A DNA stretch of 64,000 nucleotides from Lachnospiraceae bacterium (GCA_022792885.1 JAAWBX010000036.1:1-64000); one strand, 5' to 3'; numbered from the stretch's first letter, positions 24,298-33,795 are shown. A program made the numbers and translations. Notes: a model not told the origin generated them from the letters alone.

Positions 24298-24666
24298 ATG
24301 ATTATAGGAATCGGAACGGATATCGTGGAGATCCAAAGGATCGAGGACGCCTGTAAAAGAGAATCTTTTTACCGGTTGTGTTATACCGGACAGGAACAAA
24401 AACTGTGTGGCAATTCCCCCGCTCTGGCAGCGGGGAATTTTGCTGTTAAGGAGGCGGTGTCCAAAGTTTTCGGCACCGGTTTTCGGAAATTAACTCTCTC
24501 CGAGATCGAGGTGCTGCGGGATTCTCTGGGAAAGCCTTATGTGAATCTGTATGGGGCGGCGGCTTCACTCGCGAAAGAGCTTGGGATCGAACGGATTCAT
24601 GTATCGATTTCCGACACGAAGGAAACGGTTGTCGCCATGGCGGTGGGAGAAGGGGGAGAACGATGA
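24298..24666 (+). CDS. acpS: Holo-[acyl-carrier-protein] synthase
   Basis: Transfers 4'-phosphopantetheine from CoA to ACP. 122 residues. The N-terminus MIIGIGTDIVEIQRIE carries the metal-binding Asp8, and NFAVKEAVSKVFGTGFR the conserved Glu and Lys. HVSISDTKETVVAMAV is the family C-terminus. It is 2 bases after rex and overlaps nnr by 4 bases. acpS-nnr-alr is the standard Firmicutes order. Confidence 0.96.
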   Translation: MIIGIGTDIVEIQRIEDACKRESFYRLCYTGQEQKLCGNSPALAAGNFAVKEAVSKVFGTGFRKLTLSEIEVLRDSLGKPYVNLYGAAASLAKELGIERIHVSISDTKETVVAMAVGEGGER

Positions 24667-26189
24667 GATATCTTCTGGGAAGAGAAGCGACGCAAAAAAT
24701 GGAAGCTTACAGCATTCAGAGGATCGGCATTCCTTCCCTGGCGCTGATGGAACGGGCGGCTCTTGCGGTGTGCCGGGTCGTGTGCGAGAGGACGGATGCG
24801 TACTCCCGGGTGCTGATCTGCTGCGGGATGGGGAACAACGGGGCGGACGGTCTGGCGACGGCCCGGATGCTGTTTCAGAGGAAAACGGCGGTAGAAGTGC
24901 TTCTGGTGGGGGATCCGGAAACGTGTACGGAAGAATTTCGGACTCAATATACGATCGTGAAGCGTCTGGGGATTCGGGTGGGAACTTTTTCGGATTATGA
25001 GGAATATATTAAGAAAGAGACCTATGATATCCTGGTGGACGCCATGTTCGGAATCGGCCTGACGAGGCCGCTTGCGGGTCTGTACCGGGATCTGATCGAC
25101 CGGATCAATCAGTCGGATGCGTTTGTGGTTTCGGTGGATATGCCGAGCGGTATCAGCGCGGATACGGGAGCGATATTGGGCGGCGCGGTGCGGGCGGATC
25201 TGACCGTAACGTTTGGCTGTGAAAAACTGGGCCTGGCTTTGTATCCCGGTCACGATTACGCCGGGGAGATTCGGATCGAGGATATCGGCCTGATCCGGCG
25301 TGAACCGGAAGGTTTGTGGGCTTATACGTACGGGCCGGAGGATCTCGCGCTTTTGCCGGTGCGCCCCAAGCGCTCCCACAAGGGAACCTTCGGCCGGCTT
25401 CTGATTGCGGCCGGGTCCGTGAATATGTGCGGGGCCGCCTATCTGGCGGCGAAAGCCGCTTACCGGAGCGGGGTGGGGCTTGTCCGGATCCTGACGCCGG
25501 AAGCGAACCGGGCCGTTTTGCAGGAACGTCTTCCGGAGGCGGTGCTGTCTTCTTATGAGCCGGGGGAGTTTTCCGCCGCCGGCCTGCAGGAACTCTGCGA
25601 CTGGGCGGATGCCATGGTGATCGGGCCGGGACTGGGAAAAGGAAGCCATGTCCGGGTTCTCGTCAACTATCTTCTGCAATACGGCCGGGTTCCCGTGGTG
25701 CTGGACGCGGACGCTCTGAATCTGATCGCCCGCTATCCGGATATGACGGCGCTTTTGTCGGAGCGGGTGATCGTGACGCCCCATCTGGGGGAGATGGCGG
25801 GTTTGACCGGACGTTCTATCGTGGATATTCAGGGAACTTTGCCCGAAAGCGCCATTACATATAGCCAGACCACCAAAGCGGTCTGCGTTTTAAAAGATGC
25901 CCGGACGGTGGTTTCCGACGGCAGGGAGGAATTTTATCTGAATACCAGCGGAAATGACGGTATGGCGACGGCCGGTTCCGGGGACGTATTGGCCGGCATC
26001 CTGGGAGCGCTTTTGGCGGCCAGGATGCCGCCCTATGAAGCGGCGGTGCTGGGCGTTTATTTGCACGGACTGGCGGGGGACGCGGCGGCGGAAGAAGTCG
26101 GGACTTACGCTTTGATGGCGGAAGACATTCTTCAGGGTCTTGTGAGAGCGACGAAAGAAAGACGGGTGACAGGGAATGTTTCGATATGA
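24663..26189 (+). CDS. nnrDE: Bifunctional NAD(P)H-hydrate repair enzyme (epimerase and dehydratase)
   Basis: Repairs damaged NAD(P)HX. 508 residues, a fusion. The N-terminal epimerase domain (about 1-215) shows CCGMGNNGADGLATARML and DAMFGIGLTRPL. The C-terminal ADP/ATP-dependent dehydratase (about 225-500) shows GSVNMCGAAYLAAKAAYRSGVG, VIGPGLGKG and NTSGNDGMATAGSGDVLAGILGALLA. It overlaps acpS by 4 bases and alr by 14, so translation is coupled. Confidence 0.96.
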   Translation: MRYLLGREATQKMEAYSIQRIGIPSLALMERAALAVCRVVCERTDAYSRVLICCGMGNNGADGLATARMLFQRKTAVEVLLVGDPETCTEEFRTQYTIVKRLGIRVGTFSDYEEYIKKETYDILVDAMFGIGLTRPLAGLYRDLIDRINQSDAFVVSVDMPSGISADTGAILGGAVRADLTVTFGCEKLGLALYPGHDYAGEIRIEDIGLIRREPEGLWAYTYGPEDLALLPVRPKRSHKGTFGRLLIAAGSVNMCGAAYLAAKAAYRSGVGLVRILTPEANRAVLQERLPEAVLSSYEPGEFSAAGLQELCDWADAMVIGPGLGKGSHVRVLVNYLLQYGRVPVVLDADALNLIARYPDMTALLSERVIVTPHLGEMAGLTGRSIVDIQGTLPESAITYSQTTKAVCVLKDARTVVSDGREEFYLNTSGNDGMATAGSGDVLAGILGALLAARMPPYEAAVLGVYLHGLAGDAAAEEVGTYALMAEDILQGLVRATKERRVTGNVSI

Positions 26190-27345
26190 AAGGGCGGAAG
26201 CGCAGGTAGATCTGGATGCGATCCGCCGGAATCTGAACGCGATCCGGCAGGGATTGAAGAAGGAAACGCTTTTATGTCCGGTGGTTAAAGCCGACGCTTA
26301 TGGGCATGGGGCCGAAATGGTGGCAAAAGCGGTGGAAGATCTGTCGGATTATTTTGCGGTGGCAACGATTGACGAGGCGATTCTTCTTCGGGAGCAGGGA
26401 ATACAAAAACCGATTCTTTTGATGGGATTCACCTCGAAAGACCGTTTTGAGGAGTTGTTTCGATATCGGGTGTATCCCAATATTTATAAGTGGGAGGATG
26501 CGATCGCCCTGTCTTCGGCAGCCGGGAAGCTGGGGGAGACGATCCCGATTCATATATCGGTGGATACCGGTATGAACCGGCTCGGATTTCCTCTGAACGG
26601 GGAAGCGAAGGATCAGATCACCCGGATCGTCGGTCTGCCGGGGCTTGTGCCGGAAGGGATTTTTTCTCATTTTGTGTCGGCGGATTCGGCGGATAAGACG
26701 CTGGCGAATCTGCAGATCGACCGTTTCGGCCGGTTTGCGGAAGAACTGGCCGCAAGGGGTGTGACGTTTCGTCTGAAACATATGGCGGCCAGCGCGGGAA
26801 CCATGGATTGCCGGCTGGCGGAATTCGATATGGTGCGGACCGGGATCATTACCTACGGAGTCCTTCCTTCGGATGAAGTAGACCGGGAGCGTTTTTCTCT
26901 GGAACCGGCCCTTTCACTGAAAAGCACGGTTATTTATCTGAAGACCGTGCCGAAAGGGGAGACGATCAGTTACGGGGCTACTTACACGACAAGCCGCGAC
27001 GAACGGATCGCCACGGTGCCGGTGGGGTACGGGGACGGATATTTCCGAAGTTTGTCCAACCGGGGGTATGTGCTGATCCGGGGACGAAAAGCACCGATTT
27101 GCGGCCGTATCTGTATGGACCAGTTTATGGTGGACGTGACGGATATTCCCGGCGTCAAAGAGGGGGATGAGGTGACGCTGATCGGAAGAGACGGGGAAAC
27201 GCGGATTTATGCGGAGGAGCTGGCGGCGCTTGCCGGCACGATTCCCTATGAAAACCTTTGCGATCTGGGAAAGCGGATTCCCAGGGTTTATCTCCGGGCG
27301 GGGGAGATGGCTGCGGCAAAAGATTATTTTCACGAAAGAAATTAA
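26176..27345 (+). CDS. alr: Alanine racemase
   Basis: Makes D-alanine for peptidoglycan. 389 residues. The PLP lysine is Lys38 in CPVVKADAYGHGA; the second catalytic base, a tyrosine, is in ISYGATYTTSRDERIATVPVGYGDGYFR near residue 270; RICMDQFMVDVTDI is the C-terminal signature. The start lies inside the nnr 3' end. Downstream is an ndoA-type toxin gene, as in Bacillus, but without the antitoxin gene usually between them. Confidence 0.97.
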   Translation: MFRYERAEAQVDLDAIRRNLNAIRQGLKKETLLCPVVKADAYGHGAEMVAKAVEDLSDYFAVATIDEAILLREQGIQKPILLMGFTSKDRFEELFRYRVYPNIYKWEDAIALSSAAGKLGETIPIHISVDTGMNRLGFPLNGEAKDQITRIVGLPGLVPEGIFSHFVSADSADKTLANLQIDRFGRFAEELAARGVTFRLKHMAASAGTMDCRLAEFDMVRTGIITYGVLPSDEVDRERFSLEPALSLKSTVIYLKTVPKGETISYGATYTTSRDERIATVPVGYGDGYFRSLSNRGYVLIRGRKAPICGRICMDQFMVDVTDIPGVKEGDEVTLIGRDGETRIYAEELAALAGTIPYENLCDLGKRIPRVYLRAGEMAAAKDYFHERN

Positions 27346-27448
27346 GGTTTTGTACCTTTCACACACGGAGAATAGATCCCGGCGGAATATTTGCCGGAAA
27401 ACGGGAAATACTGAAATCAGAAATTGATTCGGAGTGTGAAAGAATTTG

Positions 27449-27793
27449 ATGATTCGCAGAGGAGATATTTATTATGCGGACCTTCGGCCGGTGGTAGGCT
27501 CGGAACAGGGCGGAGTCCGGCCGGTCCTGATTATACAAAACGATACGGGGAACAAGCACAGCCCTACGGTGATCTGCGCGGCCATCACATCGCGGATGAA
27601 CAAGGCCAAACTGCCGACGCATGTGGAGTTGAGCGCCAGCCGATGCCATATGATGAAAGATTCGGTGATCCTTTTGGAGCAGGTCAGAACCGTCGATAAG
27701 CAGCGGTTAAAAGAACGCATCTGCCATTTGAACGGGGAATTGATGGATCAGGTGAATCAAGCGCTTCTGGTCAGCCTGGAACTGGATACATAG
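27449..27793 (+). CDS. ndoA: MazF/PemK family endoribonuclease (NdoA)
   Basis: A 114-residue mRNA interferase-fold protein. Motifs are [55 protein letters not shown] and [15 protein letters not shown], close to B. subtilis NdoA. ATG 27449 gives the family N-terminus; a TTG one codon earlier is in frame. Only 103 bases separate it from alr and no antitoxin-sized reading frame with a ribosome site was seen there. The antitoxin may be elsewhere or unneeded; toxin activity is not proved. Confidence 0.93.
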   Translation: MIRRGDIYYADLRPVVGSEQGGVRPVLIIQNDTGNKHSPTVICAAITSRMNKAKLPTHVELSASRCHMMKDSVILLEQVRTVDKQRLKERICHLNGELMDQVNQALLVSLELDT

Positions 27794-27796
27794 GAC

Positions 27797-27825
27797 TTGC
27801 CAGGGCGGGACAATCATGTTAAAAT
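27797..27825 (+). promoter_or_regulatory. yebC promoter
   Basis: TTGCCA (27797-27802) and TAAAAT (27820-27825), spacer 17, just after the ndoA stop. Confidence 0.7.
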
Positions 27826-27864
27826 TTACACCGGAAGAAATCCAGGATAAGGAGAGAAGAAGAA

Positions 27865-28593
27865 ATGTCTGGACATTCAAAATTTGCCAATATTAAGCAT
27901 AAGAAAGAGAAGAACGACGCGGCGAAAGGGAAGATCTTTACGATCATCGGCCGGGAGCTGGCGGTGGCGGTAAAAGAAGGCGGTCCGGATCCGGCGAACA
28001 ACAGCCGTCTGCGGGACGTTATCGCCAAAGCGAAGGCCAACAATATGCCGAACGATACGATCGACCGCGGCATTAAGAAGGCGGCCGGGGACGCGAACGC
28101 GGTGAATTATGAGTCGGTTACATATGAGGGATACGGACCGAACGGCGTGGCGATCATCGTGGAGGGTTTAACGGATAACAAGAACCGCACCGCGGCCAAT
28201 GTGCGCAACGCTTTCACCAAGGGCGGCGGCAACGTGGGAACGACCGGTTGCGTTTCGTTTATGTTTGATAAAAAGGGACAGATCATCGTGACGAAAGAAG
28301 CGTGCGGAACGGACGCGGACGATCTAATGATGATCGCTTTGGACGCGGGCGCGGAGGATTTCGCGGAAGAAGGGGAAGGCTATGTGATCCTGACGGATCC
28401 CGATGATTTCAGCCGGGTGCGGGAGGTTTTGGAGGAACAGAAGATTCCTATGGCGGAAGCTTCCGTCACCATGATCCCTCAGACCTGGACGGAGCTGAAG
28501 GACGAGGATGACGTGAAAAAAATGAACCGGATTCTGGACCTTCTCGACGAGGACGACGACGTGCAGGAAGTTTATCATAACTGGGACGAATAA
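27865..28593 (+). CDS. yebC: YebC/TACO1 family protein
   Basis: A 242-residue member of the YebC/PmpR/TACO1 family, annotated as transcriptional regulators and shown in some species to ease ribosome stalling at proline stretches. Hallmarks: [66 protein letters not shown] and a very acidic C-terminus. A GGAGAGAAG site precedes the ATG. The next gene starts one base after its stop. Confidence 0.95.
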   Translation: MSGHSKFANIKHKKEKNDAAKGKIFTIIGRELAVAVKEGGPDPANNSRLRDVIAKAKANNMPNDTIDRGIKKAAGDANAVNYESVTYEGYGPNGVAIIVEGLTDNKNRTAANVRNAFTKGGGNVGTTGCVSFMFDKKGQIIVTKEACGTDADDLMMIALDAGAEDFAEEGEGYVILTDPDDFSRVREVLEEQKIPMAEASVTMIPQTWTELKDEDDVKKMNRILDLLDEDDDVQEVYHNWDE

Positions 28594-28594
28594 G

Positions 28595-29065
28595 ATGAAA
28601 GAAGATAAAAGGCTTGCCCGGGCCGTGGAACGGATGCCGCGGCTTTTTACCGAGAATCTCCGGCTCATGGATTCTTATACGAAGGAAGCTTACCTTCCGA
28701 CCGTGAAGGCTTTTTGCGACCGCTATGAGGCGGTGCTTGCGGATTATGACGCGTTTTGCCGGGAGAATCCGCAAGAAGCGAAGGAAGCGGCTTTCCTTTG
28801 TGCGGAAGCTTTTCTGGAAGGCGCGGCCGGCGTGATCGAAAAAAGCCGTCAGAAAAAGAAACTGGCGGCTTCCCTGGATATGCAGATGTACCGCCAGAAC
28901 CTGGCGGCTTTTATTGTGCCCGGGATCGGGGCCATGAATCTGGCTTACGGACAGGCACTCATGGACGCCGTCCGGGAAGGATGGAATCGCGCCTATCCCA
29001 AATATCCGTTTATTCAGGCGGACGTGGAGACGCTGAATAAAGGGTTTCGTATGAAATGGTGGTAG
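28595..29065 (+). CDS. Uncharacterised 156-residue soluble protein linked to yebC
   Basis: Not recognised. A helical, charged protein with no signal peptide; a moderately hydrophobic stretch IVPGIGAMNLAYGQALMDAV lies at about 108-127 and the end is aromatic (FRMKWW). It starts one base after the yebC stop and ends one base before the aroA stop on the other strand, so it is co-transcribed with yebC. Codon use matches the neighbours. It may be a lineage-specific partner of YebC, but nothing in the sequence shows a function. Confidence 0.8.
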   Translation: MKEDKRLARAVERMPRLFTENLRLMDSYTKEAYLPTVKAFCDRYEAVLADYDAFCRENPQEAKEAAFLCAEAFLEGAAGVIEKSRQKKKLAASLDMQMYRQNLAAFIVPGIGAMNLAYGQALMDAVREGWNRAYPKYPFIQADVETLNKGFRMKWW

Positions 29066-29066
29066 C

Positions 29067-30344
29067 CTATCTCTGCAGGCGGGCCAGATCTTCGAAGAAC
29101 TCCGGGTAGGAAATGCGGACGCAGCCGGCGTTCTTTAACCGGGTTTCGCCCCGGGCCGCCAAAGCGGCTACGGCGAAACTCATGGCGATCCGGTGATCTT
29201 CGTAACATTCGATTTCGGCGCCGAGAAGGGGTCTGCCTCCGCGGATGATCATACCGTCCTCCGTCTCGCTCACTTCGGCCCCCATGTGTTTCAGATTCTC
29301 CGTGACGGTGCGGATCCGGTCGGATTCTTTGACTTTCAGTTCGGCCGCGTCCCGGATGACGGTTTCTCCCTCGGCGAAACAGGCCAGCACGGCCAGGATC
29401 GGAAGTTCGTCGATCAGTGTCGGGATTCGGGCTCCTTCCATGACGGTTCCGTGAAGATGTGATGTGCGGATGAGAAGATCGGCGGTCGGTTCCAGGCCGT
29501 CTTTTTTTTCGTTCAGGAGCGTCAGGTCAGCTCCCATTTCCAGCATAACCCGGAGGATACCGTCCCTGGTCGGATTTGTGCCGACGTTTTTAAGGAGAAG
29601 TTCCGAGTCTGGTATCAGGGCGGCGGCGGCCAGAAAATAAGCGGCGGAAGAAATATCGCCGGGGACCGGGACTTCCCGGGCGTACAGTTCTCTTGCCGGT
29701 TGGATGGTCACGGTGTTTTCTCCGACGCGCAGATCGGCGCCGAAAGCTCTCAGCATCCGCTCGGAATGATCTCTGGAACGGGCCGGTTCGGTCACGGAGG
29801 TGGGGCCTTCCGCATAAAGCCCGGCCAGTAAAAGGGCGGATTTCACCTGAGCGGAAGCCACCGGGGACTGCCAGGCGATGCCTCTCAAGGGAGAACCGGT
29901 AATGCAAAGAGGCGCGCAGCCGTTCCCGCGTTCGCTTACGATTTGAGCACCCATGGCGGACAGGGGTTCCAGGATCCGTTTCATGGGCCGTTTTTGAATG
30001 GAAGCGTCGCCGGTTAAGGCGCTGGAAAAGGGCTGGGCCGATAAGATGCCGGACAGCAGTCGCATGGTCGTGCCGCTGTTCCCGCAGTCCAGGATGCTTT
30101 CGGGGGCGTCAAGGCCGAAGAGTCCTCGGCCGTGCACCAGGATCTCATCGGGACCGCGGTCGATCGTTACCCCCAGTTTTCGGAAACAGGCAATGGTGGA
30201 GAGGCAGTCGGCGCCTTCAAGAAAGTGTGTGATTCGGGTCGTTCCCTTGGCCAGGGCGCCGAACATGACGCCGCGGTGGGAGACGGATTTATCTCCCGGG
30301 ACGGTGAGTTCGCCTCTTAGTGCGTGGGCCGGTGCCAGATGCAT
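29067..30344 (-). CDS. aroA: 3-Phosphoshikimate 1-carboxyvinyltransferase (EPSP synthase)
   Basis: Sixth step of the shikimate pathway. 425 residues, normal. The substrate-binding block GDKSVSHRGVMFGALAKG lies at about 18-35, LDCGNSGTTMRLLSG near 92, and DDLPxLA-like LIDELPILAVLACFAEGETVIRDAAELKVKESDR near 315. It ends one base from the plus-strand orphan gene. It has its own minus-strand promoter. No other aro genes are nearby. Confidence 0.96.
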   Translation of the reverse strand: MHLAPAHALRGELTVPGDKSVSHRGVMFGALAKGTTRITHFLEGADCLSTIACFRKLGVTIDRGPDEILVHGRGLFGLDAPESILDCGNSGTTMRLLSGILSAQPFSSALTGDASIQKRPMKRILEPLSAMGAQIVSERGNGCAPLCITGSPLRGIAWQSPVASAQVKSALLLAGLYAEGPTSVTEPARSRDHSERMLRAFGADLRVGENTVTIQPARELYAREVPVPGDISSAAYFLAAAALIPDSELLLKNVGTNPTRDGILRVMLEMGADLTLLNEKKDGLEPTADLLIRTSHLHGTVMEGARIPTLIDELPILAVLACFAEGETVIRDAAELKVKESDRIRTVTENLKHMGAEVSETEDGMIIRGGRPLLGAEIECYEDHRIAMSFAVAALAARGETRLKNAGCVRISYPEFFEDLARLQR

Positions 30345-30384
30345 GTCGTTTCCTCCGATTTCTTTTTAGGTATCATAAAATTAT

Positions 30385-30413
30385 ATTTTAAAGTATTTTC
30401 CGGTTTCTGTCAA
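30385..30413 (-). promoter_or_regulatory. aroA promoter
   Basis: On the minus strand TTGACA (complement of 30408-30413) and TAAAAT (complement of 30385-30390), spacer 17. Confidence 0.75.
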
Positions 30414-30493
30414 ATAATTTATCGCTTTAAAGCGAAGACTTTTGACGGGGATTTATGAGAGGAATAACTTTTGTGAAAAAATCAAGGTTTCGG

Positions 30494-30522
30494 TTGCCTT
30501 TCATAAAAAAATTTAGTAAAAT
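30494..30522 (+). promoter_or_regulatory. Promoter of the EF-G-like gene
   Basis: TTGCCT (30494-30499) and TAAAAT (30517-30522), spacer 17, in an AT-rich region, 57 bases before the start. Confidence 0.65.
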
Positions 30523-30578
30523 ATAACTAATGTGTGCATAGCCGCATAGAACGATATACTTCAAAGGGAGGAACTAGC

Positions 30579-32666
30579 ATGAAGGTTTACAAAACAGATC
30601 AGATCCGCAATGTCGTTGTACTGGGACACGGCGGCGCCGGGAAGACGACACTGGTGGAATCCATGGCTTACGTGACCGGCGCGGTGAGCCGTCAGGGTAA
30701 AGTAACCGACGGCACTACCATCAGCGATTTCGATAAGGAAGAGACAAAGCGTGGTTTTTCGATCGGGACCAGCGTGGTTCCGGTGGAGTGGGAAGACTGC
30801 AAGATCAATTTCTTGGATACGCCCGGTTATTTTGATTTTGTCGGCGAGGTGGAGGAAGCGATCAGCGTAGCCGACGCGGCGATCATCGTGGTGAACGGTA
30901 AGGCCGGCGTCCAGGTGGGCGTGGTCAAGGCATGGGAACTGTGCGAGAAGATGGACCTTCCCCGTCTTTTCTTTATCACGAACATGGACGACGACAATGC
31001 CAGCTACCGTCAGGTGTGCGAAGATCTGAAGGCGAATTTTGGAAACCGTGTGGCTCCGTTCCAGATGCCGATCCGGGAGAACGAGAAGTTTGTCGGTTTT
31101 GTTAATGTGGTGAAGATGGAGGGGCGTAAGTTTACCGGTGAAAAAGGCCAGTTTGAGGAGTGTGCGATTCCGGATTATCTGAACGATTATCTGGCGGACC
31201 GCCGCGGCGAGCTTCTGGAAGCCGTAGCCGAGACCAGCGAAGAATTGATGGAGCGCTATTTTGATGGAGATGAGTTTACCTACGAGGAGATCAGCGACGC
31301 GCTCCGCGTGAGTATCTGGGACAGTTCGGTGGTTCCGGTTCTGATGGGCACCGGTATCAACGGCAACGGTACAAGACTTTTGATGCACAGTATCGTGAAG
31401 TATTTCCAGTCACCCAACAAGAGAAGGATTTCCGGCTTTAATACGAAGACGGAAGACGTGTTTGTGGCCGACTATGACGACAACAAACCGGTGACGGCCA
31501 AAGTGTTTAAAACTCTGGTGGATCCGTTTATCGGCAAGTATTCCCTGATTAAGATATGTTCCGGCGTCCTGCGCTCCGACAGCACGGTTTACAACGTGAA
31601 CCAGGAGAGCGAGGAGAAGCTGTCCCGTCTGTATGTGCTGCGGGGGAAAGAGAATATGGAAGTTCCGGAGCTTCACGCGGGCGATATCGGCGCGGTTTCC
31701 AAGCTGTCCGCCGCCGCGACCGGCGATACGCTGGCTACCAAGGCCGCGCCCGTGACTTATGACAAGCCGGAGATCTCCACGCCCTATCTGTATATGGCGT
31801 ACTCCGCCAAGGCGAAAGGAGACGACGATAAGGTAAACGCCGCGCTGAATAAGCTGATGGATGAGGATAAGACGCTGAAGGTGGTCAACGATTCGGAGAA
31901 TCGCCAGTCCCTCCTGTACGGTATCGGGGATCAGCAACTGGATACGGTTGTGAGCAAGGTTCTTTCCCGCTATAAAGTAGATATGGAACTGAAGAAACCG
32001 AAAGTTCCTTACCGGGAGACGATCCGCAAGAAGGCAGCCAATGTCCAAGGACGCCATAAGAAGCAGTCCGGCGGCGCGGGCCAGTTCGGCGAAGTCTTTA
32101 TGGATTTCGAGCCGTCCGGCGATCTGGACACGGCTTATGTTTTTGAGGAGAAGGTTGTGGGCGGTTCCGTTCCGAAGAACTTCTTCCCGGCCGTTGAGAA
32201 GGGCGTGGCGGAGAGCGTACTTAAGGGACCGTTGGCCGGATATCCGGTTGTCGGTATCAAGGCGACTCTGATGGACGGCAAGTATCATCCGGTGGATTCC
32301 AATGAGATGGCGTTTAAGATGGCTTCGATCAAGGCGTTTAAGGAGGGCGTGCTTCAGGCATCTCCGGTTCTCCTTGAGCCGATTGCCTCTTTGAAAGTTT
32401 TGGTTCCGGATAAGTATACCGGGGACATTATGGGAGATTTGAATAAGCGCCGGGGCCGTGTGCTGGGTATGAATCCGGTAGCCGGAGGGAAGCAGGAGAT
32501 CGTGGCGGATATCCCGATTTCCGAGTTGTATGGTTACACGACGGATCTTCGTTCCATGACCGGCGGGATCGGCCAGTTCTCCTATGAATTCAGTCGTTAT
32601 GAGCAGGCTCCGGGCGACGTCCAGCAGAGGGAGATCGACGCGAGAGCTTCCGAGAAAGAAGAATAG
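30579..32666 (+). CDS. Elongation factor G-like translational GTPase
   Basis: A 695-residue protein with full EF-G architecture: G domain, domain II, then domains III-V. G1 is GHGGAGKTT, G3 DTPGYFDF. The G4 element reads ITNMDDDNA, so the usual NKxD lysine is replaced by methionine. Domain IV/V has QSGGAGQFGEV, LDTAYVFEEKVVGGSVPKNFFPAVEKGV and RRGRVLGMNPVAGGKQEIVADIP. ATG 30579 follows AAGGGAGGA. It stands alone, away from rpsL-rpsG, and matches the second, EF-G-like paralogue common in Clostridia. Its function is unclear: it could be a ribosome recycling or stress factor. Confidence 0.9.
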   Translation: MKVYKTDQIRNVVVLGHGGAGKTTLVESMAYVTGAVSRQGKVTDGTTISDFDKEETKRGFSIGTSVVPVEWEDCKINFLDTPGYFDFVGEVEEAISVADAAIIVVNGKAGVQVGVVKAWELCEKMDLPRLFFITNMDDDNASYRQVCEDLKANFGNRVAPFQMPIRENEKFVGFVNVVKMEGRKFTGEKGQFEECAIPDYLNDYLADRRGELLEAVAETSEELMERYFDGDEFTYEEISDALRVSIWDSSVVPVLMGTGINGNGTRLLMHSIVKYFQSPNKRRISGFNTKTEDVFVADYDDNKPVTAKVFKTLVDPFIGKYSLIKICSGVLRSDSTVYNVNQESEEKLSRLYVLRGKENMEVPELHAGDIGAVSKLSAAATGDTLATKAAPVTYDKPEISTPYLYMAYSAKAKGDDDKVNAALNKLMDEDKTLKVVNDSENRQSLLYGIGDQQLDTVVSKVLSRYKVDMELKKPKVPYRETIRKKAANVQGRHKKQSGGAGQFGEVFMDFEPSGDLDTAYVFEEKVVGGSVPKNFFPAVEKGVAESVLKGPLAGYPVVGIKATLMDGKYHPVDSNEMAFKMASIKAFKEGVLQASPVLLEPIASLKVLVPDKYTGDIMGDLNKRRGRVLGMNPVAGGKQEIVADIPISELYGYTTDLRSMTGGIGQFSYEFSRYEQAPGDVQQREIDARASEKEE

Positions 32667-32684
32667 AGGTATCAGACAGGAAAA

Positions 32685-32722
32685 GGCCGCCGGGATTTAG
32701 ATTTCGGCGGCCGTCTTTTTTT
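32685..32722 (+). terminator. Terminator of the EF-G-like gene
   Basis: GGCCGCCG (32685-32692) pairs with CGGCGGCC (32705-32712), followed by seven T residues (32716-32722). The right arm and T run are also the last codons of the convergent transporter gene. Confidence 0.85.
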
Positions 32723-33608
32723 GTTTGGGTTCTCTGGTGACGCCGTATACGCTGAGGATGATAATTGCGGCCCCCAGGATCTGCGAAAGGGTAAACGGTT
32801 CTTTTAAAAATAAGATACCGGCCAGAATCGAGATCACGGTGGACAGATTGGCCAGAATCGAAATCTGTGTCACACTTATGTATTCAATGGAATAATTTAA
32901 CAGAAGGAACGCTCCTACCGAGGAGAGGATGGCCAGATAGGCGATAGCGATCCAGAACTTCCCGTAGGACAGGGGTGTGAGAACGCGGGCGGCAAAATCG
33001 CCTTTTGCCTGAAACAGGGCCAGGACCACAAAGGCGGCGCTGCCCACGGCGAACTGAACGTAGGTTTTTTCCAGCGCGTTAAAATACTCGGTAGCTCGTT
33101 TGGTGGTGATGTTATACAGGCAGGCCGAGGCCACCGCGCCCAAAAGGAGAAGGAAACCAAACAGGGAAACATGTCCGCCCTCACTGCCGAACGTCGTCAG
33201 AATCACACCGAAAACCGAAAGAAACGCGCAGCCGACCTGTAAGCGGGTCACTTTTTCTTTCAGGAACAGGTAGCTTAAGACGAGGCTGCCGACCGGAATC
33301 AGGGCGATCATGGTGCCGGAGAAAGCCGTGGAGGTGTATAAGATACCGTAATTTTCACAGATAAAATAAAGGATCGGCTGAAAAAGCCCCAGCGCCAGGA
33401 GCATCCATACGGGTTTTCCCTTCAGAGAAAAACGGAATTTTTTCGTGAGGACTAAAACGTTCATCACCAGAAAGGCGACCAGGAAACGAACGGCCAGCAG
33501 GACGGTGGGGTTGACGATCTCAAACGCGATATCGGAGAACATAAAGCTGAAACCGAAAATCGCGTTCGCCAGCGCGGCGAGACAGAAAGCGGCTGTTTGT
33601 TTTTTCAT
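32697..33608 (-). CDS. EamA/DMT superfamily transporter
   Basis: A 303-residue drug/metabolite transporter-type membrane protein with about ten hydrophobic helices in two repeats: FCLAALANAIFGFSFMFSDIAF near the start and LATLVISILAGILFLKEPFTLSQILGAAIIILSVYG near the end, the typical EamA repeat tail. The C-terminus KQKKTAAEI is cytosolic. ATG 33608 follows GAGGTG; an in-frame GTG is 3 codons upstream. Monocistronic. The substrate cannot be deduced. Confidence 0.9.
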   Translation of the reverse strand: MKKQTAAFCLAALANAIFGFSFMFSDIAFEIVNPTVLLAVRFLVAFLVMNVLVLTKKFRFSLKGKPVWMLLALGLFQPILYFICENYGILYTSTAFSGTMIALIPVGSLVLSYLFLKEKVTRLQVGCAFLSVFGVILTTFGSEGGHVSLFGFLLLLGAVASACLYNITTKRATEYFNALEKTYVQFAVGSAAFVVLALFQAKGDFAARVLTPLSYGKFWIAIAYLAILSSVGAFLLLNYSIEYISVTQISILANLSTVISILAGILFLKEPFTLSQILGAAIIILSVYGVTREPKQKKTAAEI

Positions 33609-33766
33609 TCCGTACACCTCAGAATCTTTTGATTTACCAGTATCGGGCAGAATTAAAAACCCGTGTCAATACTTCCTAATTATAGAGGTTATAAAAGAAA
33701 ATGCAATCCTGATTCGCGAAAAATCCGACCGGATTTTGCGGATATCTGCCGATTATCGGAAAATTC

Positions 33767-33795
33767 TTGACAATCTTCGGGCAATCGGTTAATGT
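33767..33795 (+). promoter_or_regulatory. Promoter of the VOC gene and probably leuS
   Basis: TTGACA (33767-33772) and TAATGT (33790-33795), spacer 17. Confidence 0.65.
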
